DNA from: Candidatus Korarchaeum sp.
GTDB taxonomy: Archaea; Korarchaeota; Korarchaeia; Korarchaeales; Korarchaeaceae
Assembly (NCBI GenBank): GCA_038888615.1
Contig: JAWAID010000002.1
Coordinates: 1 to 64,000 of the forward strand
Reading direction: 5' to 3'
DNA: 64,000 nt
Shown here: in pieces, positions 1 through 8,454 of the stretch
Layout: each line of letters begins with the position of its first letter
How positions within the stretch are numbered: the first letter of the stretch is position 1
Notes under the pieces: model-generated
Seen by the model: the letters and a program-made list of their open reading frames with translations, nothing else
Databases searched by the model: none
What the model was told of the DNA's origin: nothing
Position numbers and translations under genes: made by a program

Positions 1-15
1 GAGGGTAACTTCATC

Positions 16-297
16 GTGACATCGAGGAGGAGGCTCAGGCTTCCCGAGGGCTACAGGATCCACTTCGTTGAGGAGGACGGGCCGGACTTCCGGCTGCTGG
101 CGAGCCTGGGACTCGAGTTAGAAGATGCGAGAAGGATAGTCCAACTCATGAGGGAGGGGTACAGGAGGAAGCTACAACTCTACAACGCTTATAGGAGGAT
201 CGAGCCCATTGGCTACCACAGGTTCGAGCTGATGTTGCTCAAGCTGGCCTACGCAAATATAATATCCTACGATTTGGAGCCACTGGTGGAAATATGA
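16..297 (+). CDS. Small hypothetical protein, possibly 5'-truncated by the window edge
   Basis: This is a 93-residue charged protein that I do not recognise. The GTG at 16 is the first usable start, but the frame stays open to base 1, so the true start may lie outside the window. It has no signal peptide or membrane segment. Its stop codon overlaps the ATG of the next gene (ATGA at 294-297), so it is probably the first visible gene of a four-gene string that ends with a PIN-domain nuclease. Arg/Glu-rich composition and a predicted helical middle are all that can be seen; no function is assigned. Confidence 0.6.
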   Translation: MTSRRRLRLPEGYRIHFVEEDGPDFRLLASLGLELEDARRIVQLMREGYRRKLQLYNAYRRIEPIGYHRFELMLLKLAYANIISYDLEPLVEI

Positions 298-812
298 GCA
301 GGACGGTAGGAGCGAGGATACCCCTGGACCTCTACGAGAGGATCATGAGGGTCTCGGAGGAGAGGGGGATCTCAGCAAGCGACCTGATCAAGGAGGCTGC
401 AACCCTCTACCTTAGGCTCCTCGAGATGGCTGAGGAGAGGGGGACAACGGTAGAGAAGCTGGTGAACGCGATAGAGAAGCCGAGTGAGAGCGTAGACTAC
501 CTGAGGGGACGTCTGGATACCCTCGAGAGGTTCTTAATGGTTCTTCTGAGCTCGAAGGTATCTCTGGCTGAAGCCAGGGAGTTGGCTCTCCTTCTAACCC
601 CGGAGCTAAGCATAAGGGTAGGAATTGAGATACGCTCGCCAATGCACTCAGTAGATCCGAGAGATATGCTCCGTAGCCTTGATTCAGCTCTTCTCGATAG
701 GTATACTTTCTCCCCCTCACACAGTGAGATTACATTTACTGCTCCTTACGATAGGTATAATGTCCATCGACCTCATGCGCAAAAGCGGGATCCAGGAGTC
801 GGAAGTGACTGA
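294..812 (+). CDS. Ribbon-helix-helix protein, putative antitoxin or regulator
   Basis: The N-terminal ~45 residues fit a ribbon-helix-helix DNA-binding domain: a short strand (VGARIPLDLYERIMRVSEER) then helix-turn-helix with ISASDLIKEAATLYL. RHH proteins commonly act as dimeric repressors and as antitoxins beside PIN toxins. The middle (~50-110) is helical. The last ~60 residues have a different, low-conservation look and overlap the next gene by 53 bp, so a late frameshift or a run-on C-terminus is possible. It starts inside the stop of the upstream gene (ATGA) and lies two genes before a PIN nuclease, which suggests an autoregulated toxin-antitoxin operon; that role is inferred. Confidence 0.65.
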   Translation: MSRTVGARIPLDLYERIMRVSEERGISASDLIKEAATLYLRLLEMAEERGTTVEKLVNAIEKPSESVDYLRGRLDTLERFLMVLLSSKVSLAEARELALLLTPELSIRVGIEIRSPMHSVDPRDMLRSLDSALLDRYTFSPSHSEITFTAPYDRYNVHRPHAQKRDPGVGSD

Positions 813-1176
813 GTTGAGGGAGCTGAGGGAAATGTGGCTGAAGCTATTGGAGCAATGGAGGACAATAAGAGAGAAAAATGTAAAAACTATGGAGGAAAGA
901 ATGAAAAAATTAGATGAAATGCTCGAATGGAGGGAACAAGCGAGAAGCTGGGAGGGGAGGGTGCTCGAGTGGAAGAGCCGCCTGGAGGCCGTGGGTAAGC
1001 GTACGGAGGAGTTGGAGAGGGTCATGAGGGAGTGGAGGGATACTGAGGCGGAATGGAGGAAGGAGCACCTGGAACTCACTCTCAGCCTCTTAGAGGAGAG
1101 GTGGGAGAGCCTAGGAGGGGGGATAGCGAAGCTAGGCGAACTCGCTGAGGTGGACCTCGAGGAGGAGTTCGAGTGA
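760..1176 (+). CDS. Trp-heptad coiled-coil protein, putative antitoxin partner
   Basis: This 138-residue protein is almost entirely helical and highly charged. I chose the ATG at 760 because the upstream in-frame extension is hydrophobic and overlaps the RHH gene. Eight tryptophans occur, and several pairs are exactly seven residues apart (MWLKLLEQW; EWREQARSWEGRVLEW; EWRDTEAEW), which is the spacing of a coiled-coil core position. The stop overlaps the GTG of the PIN gene (GTGA at 1173-1176), the usual arrangement of an antitoxin before its toxin. Family membership is not recognised; antitoxin or PIN-partner function is inference from position. Confidence 0.6.
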   Translation: MSIDLMRKSGIQESEVTELRELREMWLKLLEQWRTIREKNVKTMEERMKKLDEMLEWREQARSWEGRVLEWKSRLEAVGKRTEELERVMREWRDTEAEWRKEHLELTLSLLEERWESLGGGIAKLGELAEVDLEEEFE

Positions 1177-1583
1177 AGGTGTTCATCGATGCCACCGTTC
1201 TCATATATCTGAACGTCGGTATTTCAGGAAGAATAGGAGATCTTAAGCAATTTTGGAAATCGCTCGTTGAGAATCACAAGCTCTACACAAATCTCATAGT
1301 ACTGGATGAGGTGATATATGTGCTTAAGAGGAAATACGCAGTTGAGCCCTCTACCCTGAAGTTCATAGATAAGATGGTACTCCCGCAGGTCATCGACGTA
1401 GGGCTGAGGGAGTACTTGGAAGCGCGTAAGTACATATTAGAGTATGGCATGAAGCCCTCCGATGCGATCCACCTCGCAACGATAGAGTCGAATCGGATTG
1501 ATGCTATAGCAACGGAAGACAAGGACTTCGATGTAGTGGGCATCGAGAGTTGTGGATCTGATTCTTGGTCAGTTAGTCAGTAG
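1173..1583 (+). CDS. PIN-domain endoribonuclease, VapC-like toxin
   Basis: A 136-residue PIN domain. The expected acidic residues are visible in order: Asp in VFIDATVLIYL (N-terminus), Glu in VLDEVIYVL, Asp in KPSDAIHLATI and Asp in ATEDKDFDVV. PIN toxins are Mg-dependent RNases usually held inactive by a co-transcribed antitoxin. The GTG start overlaps the stop of the coiled-coil gene. The RHH and coiled-coil genes just upstream are the candidate antitoxins. No RBS is needed given translational coupling. The target RNA cannot be told from sequence. The C-terminal tail after the last Asp is polar and probably not part of the fold. Confidence 0.8.
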   Translation: MKVFIDATVLIYLNVGISGRIGDLKQFWKSLVENHKLYTNLIVLDEVIYVLKRKYAVEPSTLKFIDKMVLPQVIDVGLREYLEARKYILEYGMKPSDAIHLATIESNRIDAIATEDKDFDVVGIESCGSDSWSVSQ

Positions 1584-2051
1584 CTCTTCCTGAACGATAG
1601 TAAGAGATAGTGTAGTGCGTTCAAGATCGGAGTAGCTACTGCGGATAGGCAGTGAACGGTACTATCTCCAGTATGAGCCCGTAAATGTGGGAAGATTTTT
1701 TAATGATTCTGCTTTCATGGGTACAAATCCCATTGAAGTCATTCCTCGAGCGAGATCGAAAAGAGTTAAGGTACTCTTACATAGGAATGGGGAAACGCTC
1801 CCCAGAAAGCCAACAATGGCGTATTGGTGATAATAACACTAGGGTAAAGCTACTTATTGGGAAACTTATTTATGCATACTGCGGCGCTCGGATCTGAAGG
1901 CCTCGAGATCCGCTCGAAATAGCTCTAAGAGAGTATCTTATCGTAAGACGCTCTCTTCATGCTAGAGGGAATCGGAGAGCTCTGTGGTGACTCTCAACAG
2001 CATATATCTTTAAAGCACGTAACTATTAAAGAATGGTAGAGATTCATTCAG
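1584..2051 (+). other. Intergenic region with a hairpin; no supported gene
   Basis: There is no convincing coding sequence here; a 70-codon frame at 1685-1897 looks random. A strong inverted repeat lies at 1927-1957 (AAGAGAG ... TCTTA-TCG-TAAGA ... CTCTCTT). A T-rich, TATA-like stretch at 1684-1705 resembles the sequence before the TnpB copy at 48.2 kb (ATGTGGGA followed by A/T-rich bases and TTTTTTAATGA). It lies between the 3' ends of two convergent transcription units. Confidence 0.4.
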
Positions 2052-2900
2052 TTACTGCTCTCTTCCATGGCTTTCTCCCCTCACTAAGCTCGCTACGATA
2101 GCTCCGGATATAACGAGAGCAGATCCTATCGCAGCCGGAAGCTCCAACTCCTCTCCCATCGTAACTCCGATCATCAGAGCAGCTATCGGCTCAACGTTAG
2201 CTATTATGCTCGCACTCCCCGCTTCAACCTCCCTCAGCCCTCTGGCGTGCAGATAATAAGCCACGAATGAAGGGAAAACGGCTAAGTAGACTATAGGAAT
2301 AATGGTGTCGCGGCTGATCGGGCTTCTTAAGAGCATCAGCAGGGGCAGTAGTTCTGCCGCAGCCCATACCTGAGGCCCCAGCCCAAGCTCCAGTGGTGAG
2401 TATCCGGAAACGGATAGTTTCCGGACGCTAAGTATGATGCCAGAGTAAGCGAGGCTGCTCCCAATTCCAAGAGCTAGAGCCGTAACGTCTAGCTCTGCGC
2501 TTCCCCTAGATCCTATCATCAGGACTCCTGAGAAAGAGAGTAGCAATGCAACTAGCTTCCTTGCTGAGATCTCCTCTCCCAGTAGGAACCTGGCCAGAAG
2601 AATCACTATCACTGGGGCCGTGTATAGCAGCACGGCGGCTATCCCCATGCCCGAGTGCATGACGCTGAAGACGTAAATAGCATAGAGGGGGCCAGTGAAC
2701 GCAAACCCTATGAGAGCGACCCTCCTATCAAAGGCTCTCCTCCTGAGGAAAACTAGGGAAAGAGCTCCGCTGATCCCAGCCCTCAGGACTCCTATCGAAA
2801 GGGGATTGGATCCCAGGGCGAGGGCGTGCTTGGTTGCCAATCCTATCGTGCTCCAGAGGAAGGCGGCCATCACCAAGGGCACTACTCCCCTTGTACTCAT
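2052..2900 (-). CDS. DMT/EamA-family membrane transporter
   Basis: A 282-residue membrane protein with about ten hydrophobic helices in two EamA-type halves, the layout of drug/metabolite transporters that export amino acids or other small metabolites. The first half begins with VPLVMAAFLWSTIGLATKHA; the second ends with the typical ...SASIIANVEPIAALMIGV repeat segment. I start it at ATG 2898-2900, preceded by GAGGTGG about ten bases upstream, rather than at the GTG at 2921, which has no RBS. It stands alone, facing away from the threonine dehydratase gene's 3' end; substrate unknown. Confidence 0.85.
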   Translation of the reverse strand: MSTRGVVPLVMAAFLWSTIGLATKHALALGSNPLSIGVLRAGISGALSLVFLRRRAFDRRVALIGFAFTGPLYAIYVFSVMHSGMGIAAVLLYTAPVIVILLARFLLGEEISARKLVALLLSFSGVLMIGSRGSAELDVTALALGIGSSLAYSGIILSVRKLSVSGYSPLELGLGPQVWAAAELLPLLMLLRSPISRDTIIPIVYLAVFPSFVAYYLHARGLREVEAGSASIIANVEPIAALMIGVTMGEELELPAAIGSALVISGAIVASLVRGESHGREQ

Positions 2901-3290
2901 CGGGGCACGTCCACCTCTCACTCAAAAAAGGAGCTCCCTATAATGGAATCCACAGGATGTAAAAAATTAACCCACTCGTAACGCATTTGAGGAGGTATTA
3001 CAGCATCTGAATCCTGAGGAGATAGCTGAAAGTCACGGAGGTATATGCTCACGAGATAAGGAGGGAGATGGGCACGCCTAAAGGGGTGCCGATCCCGAAT
3101 AATGTCCAGTAGATCATCCAGGGGTGAAGGATAACATGATGAAAAGCATCCTGGAACCCTGCTATCGCCCTCGGATCCACCCGGCATGAACACATCTGTC
3201 AGGGAAGAGCTTAGTCGTTTATGAAAGTCTGGGATCCTCGCTTAACCGCAGGATCTCCACTAGCTTTTCGGGGGATAAGCGTATCTTCTT
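2901..3290. other. Intergenic region, no supported gene
   Basis: The 390 bases hold only short frames. A plus-strand frame around 2985-3080 reads like protein (FEEVLQHLNPEEIAESHGG) but has no start and stops quickly, so it may be a decayed gene remnant. A hairpin (GGCACGCC-TAAA-GGGGTGCC) lies near 3070-3090. A minus-strand frame of 91 codons (2918-3193) has no recognisable features. Confidence 0.3.
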
Positions 3291-4280
3291 TCATAGCTTT
3301 AGCTTAATTGAGCTACTTTTATGCTCGAAGAGCTTCCTCACCAGCTCGGGATCGACGTTACCACCCGTTACCATCACGATCACATTCTTGCCCGCTAGCC
3401 TCTCCCTTATCTTGATGGCCGCAGCCAGGGCTGCAGCGCCCGAGGGTTCAGCCACCTGACCCTCCATCTCGAGTAGCATCCTCATCGCAAGCCTTATCTC
3501 ATCATCCGATACCAGCACCACGTCATCCAGCTTCTCCCTGAGTATGCTGAATGGTAGCTCGTAAGCCCTACTGGTGGCTAGGCCCTCCGCTATAGTATCA
3601 GCCCTTCCCGTGGAGACCAACTCTCCCCTCTTCCAGGATAGGTAGAAGCTCTGAGCACCCTCAGCCTGAACTCCTATGACCTCTATCGAGGGATCGGCGG
3701 CCTTAGCTACCGTGACGGCACCCACAGCACCGGAGCCACCGCCTATCGGGTTTATTATCACGTTGACATCGGGTAGGTCCTCCAAATTCTCCAAATGCAT
3801 GGTAGCAATGCCTGCGTAGAGGGTTGGCTCATTGACACCGTGGACGAATAGGTGACCCCTCTCCCTAGCCAGCCTCTCCGCGAACTCGCTGGCTTGCTCG
3901 TAAACATCGCCGTGGAATATGACATCAGCCCCCAGATCCCTTACAGCTTTAACCTTAACCTCAGGAACGTTCTTAGGCATCACTATGATCACATCGGCCC
4001 CTATTAGCTTTCCCGCGAAGGCGATGGACTGACCGTGGTTCCCCGTGGAAGCAGCTATCAGCCCCCTCCTGACGGCCTCTTCCTTCCTCAGCATGGCGAA
4101 GTAGACCCCTCCCCTGACCTTGAAAGCCTTCGTTGGCTGCAGATTCTCGAGCTTCAGGTAAACGCTACAGCCAAGTGCCTCTGAGATCCTCCTGGAATGT
4201 ATCAGGGGGGTCCTCGGAAGGTACCTCGAGATCATGCTCCTAGCCCTGAAGACGTCCCTGAGCCCTATCACCCCATACAC
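3291..4280 (-). CDS. ilvA: Threonine dehydratase (PLP-dependent, catabolic/short form)
   Basis: A 329-residue fold-type II PLP enzyme converting threonine (or serine) to 2-oxobutyrate (pyruvate) and ammonia. The PLP lysine lies in NLQPTKAFKVRGG; the Ser/Asn/Gly substrate loop is ASTGNHGQ; the phosphate-binding glycine loop is PIGGGSGAVG; the C-terminal Ser-rich site is MVTGGNVD. It lacks a C-terminal ACT regulatory domain, so allosteric feedback by isoleucine is not expected. The GTG start at 4280 lies about 25 bp from a TATA-like TATTTTAACG (4301-4310), fitting a leaderless mRNA. Serine racemase or serine dehydratase activity is a less likely alternative. Confidence 0.88.
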   Translation of the reverse strand: MYGVIGLRDVFRARSMISRYLPRTPLIHSRRISEALGCSVYLKLENLQPTKAFKVRGGVYFAMLRKEEAVRRGLIAASTGNHGQSIAFAGKLIGADVIIVMPKNVPEVKVKAVRDLGADVIFHGDVYEQASEFAERLARERGHLFVHGVNEPTLYAGIATMHLENLEDLPDVNVIINPIGGGSGAVGAVTVAKAADPSIEVIGVQAEGAQSFYLSWKRGELVSTGRADTIAEGLATSRAYELPFSILREKLDDVVLVSDDEIRLAMRMLLEMEGQVAEPSGAAALAAAIKIRERLAGKNVIVMVTGGNVDPELVRKLFEHKSSSIKLKL

Positions 4281-4488
4281 CAGCTGAGCGAGGGGTCCTC
4301 TATTTTAACGGATCAGGTACCGCTCGGGAGATCGCCTCTGCCCTCAGTTCCCACGATCCAACCTTTTTGCTGAGCGATCCCACTGCCGCTCAGGAGTATG
4401 CTCGATGGGCGAGCTATAAGCTAAGACCGCTGAATCATCTTTCAACCATCATGAAAAGGTTATTTTGTAGTTCTCTCACCATGTTAGG

Positions 4489-5307
4489 ATGGGGATGCGT
4501 ACAGCCCGCACGATCTTCCTGCTGACCCTGCTCGCGCTCCCAACTGTATCGCTTTCGAGCTTACCCATAAAGGTGGACGTGCCCATATACGTCCCAGCTG
4601 ACTTCCCAGTGAGCGGTACGGTCTGTCTAACCTCCCAGATAGCGTCCAACCTCAGGGCGAAGCTTTACGTAGACGGTTCCTTCTTCCAGGAGGGGGTAGC
4701 CGATGAGACGGGATGCTACAGGGTGACGATAAACCCCCTTACCCCTGGGGCTCATTTGCTCCATGCGGAGATATTCAGAGGGGACGAGAAGGTAGCTGAG
4801 GTAGAGGCAAAGGTGATAGCGATAAGGGGGATGCTCTTAGTGAGGCCTCAGCCCTTAACGGAGATAAGGAGGGGTGAGAGGAAGGAGGCCACTCTCTTTA
4901 TCGAGAACAGAGCTCCCCTGAACCTGAGCAACGTGGCCCTGGAGATAGAGGCACCCTTCCCGGTATTTGGTGAGAGGATGATGAGGGTTAGGAACTTCGC
5001 CGTCTACGGGAAGGTGGGGGACTTGCTCATGAACGGTTCAAAGAGCGTGAAGCTGATCTTAGCCGTACCAACGGAGTTTAAGCCGGGCAATTATGACCTG
5101 AGGATAAACATGACCTATGAAGTAGCTTCCTCAAGGTACAGCGTCCTTCTGAAGACAAATGTAATTGTGCTGAACGCTACTTACGTACCTGAGACTGTCA
5201 TAGAGTCCGAGAGGGTTACACTGCGGTTTCTAGAGGTTTTGCTAGCTGCGATAGCCATTGTGATAATCGCTAGCATGCTCTACGCGTGGAGACGGAGGGT
5301 TGGGTAA
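4489..5307 (+). CDS. Membrane-anchored extracellular protein with Ig-like/CARDB-type domains
   Basis: A 272-residue secreted protein. It has an N-terminal signal-like hydrophobic stretch (residues ~6-24), a beta-rich ectodomain with a CARDB/NEW3-like look (LFIENRAPLNLSNVALEIEAPFPV), several potential N-glycosylation sites (NLS, NGS, NMT, NAT) and one C-terminal membrane helix (~245-265) followed by a basic stop-transfer tail WRRRVG. It is therefore probably anchored in the membrane facing out. It ends 38 bp before the TIP49-like gene on the same strand. Function unknown; binding or surface adhesion is possible. Confidence 0.7.
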   Translation: MGMRTARTIFLLTLLALPTVSLSSLPIKVDVPIYVPADFPVSGTVCLTSQIASNLRAKLYVDGSFFQEGVADETGCYRVTINPLTPGAHLLHAEIFRGDEKVAEVEAKVIAIRGMLLVRPQPLTEIRRGERKEATLFIENRAPLNLSNVALEIEAPFPVFGERMMRVRNFAVYGKVGDLLMNGSKSVKLILAVPTEFKPGNYDLRINMTYEVASSRYSVLLKTNVIVLNATYVPETVIESERVTLRFLEVLLAAIAIVIIASMLYAWRRRVG

Positions 5308-5345
5308 AGCTAAAAACTGAACGGCAGTACTCCGAAGGGGTGCCT

Positions 5346-6695
5346 ATGGAGATAGAGGAGATAAGCGGCGTTAAAGCGGAGAGGATAGGCGCTCACAGCC
5401 ACATAAAGGGGTTGGGGTTGGATGAGAGGGGAAGAGCTAAGCTTGTCGCTGACGGACTGGTCGGTCAAGTGAGGGCCAGGGAAGCAGCTGGCTTGGTCGT
5501 GAGGATGGCTAAGGAGGGGAGGCTCAGCGGGAAGGCCGTCCTACTGGCAGGCCCTCCTGGCACCGGGAAGACAGCTATAGCGGTGGCCATAGCCAGGGAG
5601 CTCGGGGAGGGGGTACCCTTCATACAGCTGAGCGGTTCGGAGATATACAGCGCTGAGAGGAAGAAGACGGAGGTGCTGATGGAAGCGATGAGGAAGGCCA
5701 TAGGAGTTAAGGTAAGGGAGATGAGGAAGGTTTACGAGGGCGAGGTAGTTGAGCTGGATGTGAAGACCGGCTCTAGCCCGTTTAACCCATTCGTGAAGGT
5801 GCCTCAGGAGGCTGTGATAACCCTAAAGACCACCAGCGAGGAGAAGAGGCTCAGAGTAGGACCTAACGTGGCTAGGCAGCTCGTTGAGTTCGGGGTGAGC
5901 GAGGGGGACGTCGTGATGATAGACGCGGAGAGCGGCAGGGTATCGAGGATGGGCAGGGCTAAGGAGTCCCACTCCTATGATCTAGAAGCTGAGCAGATAG
6001 TTCCTAGACCTGAAGGGACCGTGTTGAAGGAGAAGGAGTTCGTCTACGTGATGACACTCGACGACCTGGACAACATGCTCGCTAGGAGGAAGGGGGGAGG
6101 CATATTCTCCCTCCTCTTCGGCGTCGGTGAGAGGGAGATGGACCCCGAGGTGAGGGCCACCGTGGATCAGCAGGTCAGGGACTGGGTTGAGGCGGGGAGG
6201 GCTGAGATAATCCCGGGAGTCATGTTCATAGACGACGCTCACATGATGGACATAGAGGCGCTGAGCTTCGTAAGCAGGGCTATGGAGAGCGAACTGGTCC
6301 CCATAATAGTGTTGGCGACGAACAGGGGGATAACTAGGATAAGGGGGACTGAGATAGAGGCCCCCTTCGGTATGCCCCTGGATCTATTGGACAGGCTGGT
6401 GATAATAGTCACGGAAAAGTACAGCGGGGATGAGATAGAGCACATACTGAGGATAAGGGCGAGGGAGGAAGGAATAGAACTGAGTGAGGATGCATTGAGG
6501 TTCCTGAGGAAGTTGGGAGAGGATAGGTCCCTGAGGTACGCCGTCCAGATACTCGGAATAGCTGGGGTGAAGGCCAGGTCGGAGGGGAGGAAGGAGGTGA
6601 ACCAGAGGGATGTCGAGGAGGTGGCATCTAGGTTCAGCGACGTCAGGGAAGCTGTGGAACACCTCAGGAAGTATGAGGAAGAGCTACTGAGATGA
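5346..6695 (+). CDS. TIP49/RuvBL-like AAA+ ATPase with variant Walker B
   Basis: A 449-residue homologue of eukaryotic RuvBL1/2 (TIP49). The N-terminus (GAHSHIKGLGLDERG) is the TIP49 signature; Walker A GPPGTGKT is at 69-76; an OB-like insertion (~125-240) follows, as in TIP49; Walker B reads FIDDAHMMD (294-302); the arginine-finger/sensor region ends APFGMPLDLLDRL. Family members usually have DEVH or DEAH, so the catalytic Glu is replaced here by Asp. The ATG at 5346 is preceded by AAGGGGTG and begins where the family similarity begins; an upstream in-frame ATG at 5286 overlaps the preceding gene. Likely a chromatin/RNP-remodelling hexamer subunit; exact role in archaea is uncertain. Confidence 0.88.
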   Translation: MEIEEISGVKAERIGAHSHIKGLGLDERGRAKLVADGLVGQVRAREAAGLVVRMAKEGRLSGKAVLLAGPPGTGKTAIAVAIARELGEGVPFIQLSGSEIYSAERKKTEVLMEAMRKAIGVKVREMRKVYEGEVVELDVKTGSSPFNPFVKVPQEAVITLKTTSEEKRLRVGPNVARQLVEFGVSEGDVVMIDAESGRVSRMGRAKESHSYDLEAEQIVPRPEGTVLKEKEFVYVMTLDDLDNMLARRKGGGIFSLLFGVGEREMDPEVRATVDQQVRDWVEAGRAEIIPGVMFIDDAHMMDIEALSFVSRAMESELVPIIVLATNRGITRIRGTEIEAPFGMPLDLLDRLVIIVTEKYSGDEIEHILRIRAREEGIELSEDALRFLRKLGEDRSLRYAVQILGIAGVKARSEGRKEVNQRDVEEVASRFSDVREAVEHLRKYEEELLR

Positions 6696-6778
6696 TATTA
6701 AGTCTCCTAACTAAGCGGATGATGGCATCCTCAGCACCACCTTTTTAATGACCCTCGCCCGGGTTCCGTGGTGAGACC

Positions 6779-8242
6779 TTGAGGTGCTTAGGGACGATCC
6801 TGCTCCTGATCATCCCCTTAACGTTGGCCGAAGCGAGTCCAAATATAGCCTGGTACGATGCTCTGGAGCTCCCCTCCTCCCCTCAATTGGACGTGAGGTC
6901 TTTGAGCGTTCAAGTATCAGGTTCGGATCTCATCCTGACCGTCGAGTACTACTCCCACTCGGATCCGAAGCCGGATTACTACACGGGGAGGATCTACATG
7001 GATGTCAAGCCGGGGGGAGATCCGACCGATGTTAAGGGGGCTGACTATCAGATCGCCTTCTACTCCAATCCCTCGAACCTCTCGGATAGGAACTGCACCG
7101 TCCTAGCGTACAACGACGTGAAGCTCCAGTGGGAGGAGTCCAAAGCGTTATCCTGTTCCGTTCAGATCTCTGGGGGTAAGCTGACGATATCTGGCAAGGG
7201 CTTCGGGAGGTACATGGACCTGACCTCCCTCAGGTTGAGGGCAATCTTCGACTCCCTCGGGAAGGCCGTCTACAGGAAGCCCTACTCCCTCTCCAACAGC
7301 GGAAGGGCAACGCTCGATGGGAACTACGGGGAGTACAGGATCCCATTGATATCGAAGCAGCAAGTGGGCACTCTTCCTCCGATCGATTACGGGGAGGTAT
7401 ACGCATTGGATGACCTATCGAGGCTCTACTTAGCCTTGGTCCCCTCCACCAAGGAGGGGGTCTCGTGCGACCTGAGGGGGGTCAACTCGAGGCTGACTAG
7501 GAACTACTTCATCGAATTGGATTCGGATGGGAATGAGACCAACGGGGTAGATCTGAGCGCTGCCTACAGCTACATCTGCACTCCGGAGGGAAGGAGATGG
7601 TTCCCTTACACGTTATACGCTGGATCCGATGGTATAGCTGTGGGAAAGGCCGTTGAGATTTCGATGAAGCTCCTACCATCCTTAGGAAAGCTTAGCCATG
7701 GGGAGTTCGATGTGATAGTAAGGGTGACCCTGATATACAGGGACTCCGTCCCGGACTCCGGTTGGATCGTCTACAGCACCAACTTACCGAGTGCGAAGGA
7801 GCTGGAGGTCACTGGGAGCAAGGTTGATGTGGAGATGAATAAGGACCTCTCGGGCTACTTCAAATCGATAGGTTCAGCGAGCGGTACCTTCAGGGTGGGC
7901 TTAGGAGGGCCCGCCGTCGATCCCTCATACTCAGCTGGTGGCTCGGTGAGGTTCCTCAAGGGGGAGGACGGGCTCTACAGGGGGGTGGAGTTCAACGGGA
8001 GGAGCTACTGGGTGAGCTACGGGCAGAGGGACTACGCCGTGGTGAGGGTGGTGAGGATGGGCGAGGGTTACTACTACTCGGTAGCGGGTGTGACCAGGTA
8101 CGGCACGAGAGCCGGGCTCGTTTGGCTATCTCAGAACGCTCAAGCGCTCTCACCGGGCTCAGCATACCTCATCGGGTGGATGGATAACGGGAACGGCGTC
8201 GTGGAATTCAATGAGATCAGTTTGCTCGACATCGGCAGCTGA
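6779..8242 (+). CDS. Large secreted protein of unknown function
   Basis: A 487-residue protein with a cleavable-looking signal peptide (LGTILLLIIPLTLAEAS) and a beta-rich, Gly/Ser/Tyr-rich ectodomain; no C-terminal anchor. Segments such as NYFIELDSDGNETNGVDLS and GWMDNGNGVVEFNEISLLDIGS contain Asp/Asn-rich turns that could bind calcium. The first half resembles extracellular beta-sandwich carbohydrate-binding or DOMON-like domains, but I cannot assign a family. The TTG start at 6779 is the only start before the signal peptide; a GGTGAG lies just upstream. A TATA-like CTTTTTAATG is at 6741-6750. It is probably a cell-surface or released protein. Confidence 0.65.
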   Translation: MRCLGTILLLIIPLTLAEASPNIAWYDALELPSSPQLDVRSLSVQVSGSDLILTVEYYSHSDPKPDYYTGRIYMDVKPGGDPTDVKGADYQIAFYSNPSNLSDRNCTVLAYNDVKLQWEESKALSCSVQISGGKLTISGKGFGRYMDLTSLRLRAIFDSLGKAVYRKPYSLSNSGRATLDGNYGEYRIPLISKQQVGTLPPIDYGEVYALDDLSRLYLALVPSTKEGVSCDLRGVNSRLTRNYFIELDSDGNETNGVDLSAAYSYICTPEGRRWFPYTLYAGSDGIAVGKAVEISMKLLPSLGKLSHGEFDVIVRVTLIYRDSVPDSGWIVYSTNLPSAKELEVTGSKVDVEMNKDLSGYFKSIGSASGTFRVGLGGPAVDPSYSAGGSVRFLKGEDGLYRGVEFNGRSYWVSYGQRDYAVVRVVRMGEGYYYSVAGVTRYGTRAGLVWLSQNAQALSPGSAYLIGWMDNGNGVVEFNEISLLDIGS

Positions 8243-8454
8243 TCAGGATATTGAATTGAGGGATCCGGGGCCTCTGGAGTGAAGGTCGCCGTGGCTAACC
8301 TAAGGAAGGTCCCAGCCGGTTACTTGAGAACTTCGACATGAAGGACCCTCATCAGCGAGGTCCAGAGCATCTTCCACAGCTCCCATCAACTCATCTTATT
8401 TAAAAATTACCCCTCCGTCTGCCTCTACATCTATTTTGAAATAGGCATAGGGGT

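Noticed and set aside
1685-1897. 70-codon plus-strand frame
   Set aside because: No RBS, odd composition and no recognisable domain; the region overlaps a TATA-like stretch.
2918-3193. 91-codon minus-strand frame upstream of the DMT transporter
   Set aside because: No domain, no clear RBS, Pro/Ser-rich reading typical of a chance frame.
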